From positions 1-5,019 of the forward strand of contig DQWO01000325.1 in assembly GCA_011042595.1 (NCBI GenBank): a stretch of 5,019 bases of DNA, in the 5' to 3' direction. A program made the position numbers and the translations under genes. The notes under the pieces are model-generated. The model had not been told where the DNA came from and made no database searches. It saw only the letters and a program-made list of their open reading frames with translations. Source of the stretch: Pseudomonadota bacterium. Lineage in GTDB: Bacteria; Desulfobacterota; Anaeroferrophillalia; Anaeroferrophillales; Anaeroferrophillaceae. Of this stretch, positions 4,670 through 5,019 are shown one piece after another. The first letter of the stretch is position 1. Every line of letters begins with the position of its first letter.

Positions 4670-5019
4670 ATGAAGTCTGATTTTGACCATTCCCTTCTTG
4701 AAAAAATAGAATGGGAGATGAGCGGTCCGGAGATTGAGCGGGAAAGCTTTCGCCGGATTGAACAGGAGATGGGGACAACCCCCCATTTTTCTCCTCGGGA
4801 AAGGGTTATTGCCCGGCGCCTGATTCACACGACTGCGGATTTTTCCCTTGTTGACAACCTGAGATTTTCCGGTGATCCTATTACTGCCGGTCTCTGCGCC
4901 TTGAAAGATGGGGCTCCTATATATTCCGATTCTTCAATGATTCGCAGCGGCATTTCCCAAGCCCGTCTGCGTACTATTAACCCGGCATATAGTCCGGAAC
5001 ATCTTCACTGTTATGTTGC
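4670..5019 (+). CDS. cbiC: Cobalt-precorrin-8 methylmutase CbiC, 3' partial
   Basis: CbiC moves a methyl group from C-11 to C-12 of cobalt-precorrin-8, giving cobyrinate, without a cofactor. The first 116 residues are visible; the family is about 210 long, so about half is missing past the window edge. Recognisable features are an IERESFRRI segment (22-30), the catalytic His region RRLIHTTADF (49-58) with H53 matching the active-site His of CobH/CbiC, and GAPIYSDSSMIRSGIS (81-96), the conserved D-x-x-M-x-x-x-G strand. The ATG at 4670 is the first in-frame one after a stop at 4637-4639 and has GGAG 6 nt upstream (4660-4663). No promoter or terminator is visible in the 44-bp gap after cbiL, so it should be co-transcribed and share the same riboswitch. 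Confidence 0.93.
   Translation, partial: MKSDFDHSLLEKIEWEMSGPEIERESFRRIEQEMGTTPHFSPRERVIARRLIHTTADFSLVDNLRFSGDPITAGLCALKDGAPIYSDSSMIRSGISQARLRTINPAYSPEHLHCYV

Noticed and set aside
4583..4828. Minus-strand 81-codon frame across the cbiL-cbiC junction
   Set aside because: Antisense to both genes, with no ribosome site or known motif.

Overview
The window looks like a piece of an anaerobic bacterial chromosome, most likely from the Desulfobacterota (sulfate reducers and relatives). This is an inference from gene content: a flavodiiron protein for O2/NO removal, a CbiK cobaltochelatase carrying an export signal (a variant known from Desulfovibrio), and the anaerobic, early-cobalt branch of cobalamin synthesis. 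No 16S or other marker gene is present, so the taxon is not proven.

Layout. Positions 2-769 (+) hold the C-terminal two thirds of a flavodiiron protein whose start lies before the window. A near-perfect 19-bp hairpin (782-824) separates it from a YcgR-like PilZ protein at 842-1459 (+). Positions 1460-1784 hold no convincing gene. Next comes cbiK at 1874-2848 on the minus strand, ending at an intrinsic terminator (1785-1821). Upstream of cbiK on the same strand are a promoter (3281-3310), a full cobalamin riboswitch aptamer (3089-3257) and its terminator (2993-3027). About 250 bp of AT-rich DNA with repeats follows. A mirror-image control unit on the plus strand then begins: promoter (3568-3595), second cobalamin aptamer (3613-3768), antiterminator candidates and terminator (3830-3867). 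It leads into cbiL (GTG start at 3909, ends 4625) and cbiC (4670, running off the window end).

How it works together. Two divergent transcription units share one intergenic region, and each appears to be switched off by cobalamin through transcription termination. The plus unit makes enzymes of the anaerobic corrin ring pathway: CbiL methylates C-20 of cobalt-factor II, and CbiC rearranges cobalt-precorrin-8 to cobyrinate. The minus unit makes a chelatase that could form cobalt-factor II, but its signal peptide places it outside the cytoplasm, which does not fit simple hand-over to CbiL. The flavodiiron and PilZ genes appear unrelated to the cobalamin block and are separated from it by convergent transcription.

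I found no evidence for a wholly new system. The most interesting features are the duplicated divergent riboswitches, the exported chelatase, and the unexplained structured/repeated segment at 3321-3412.
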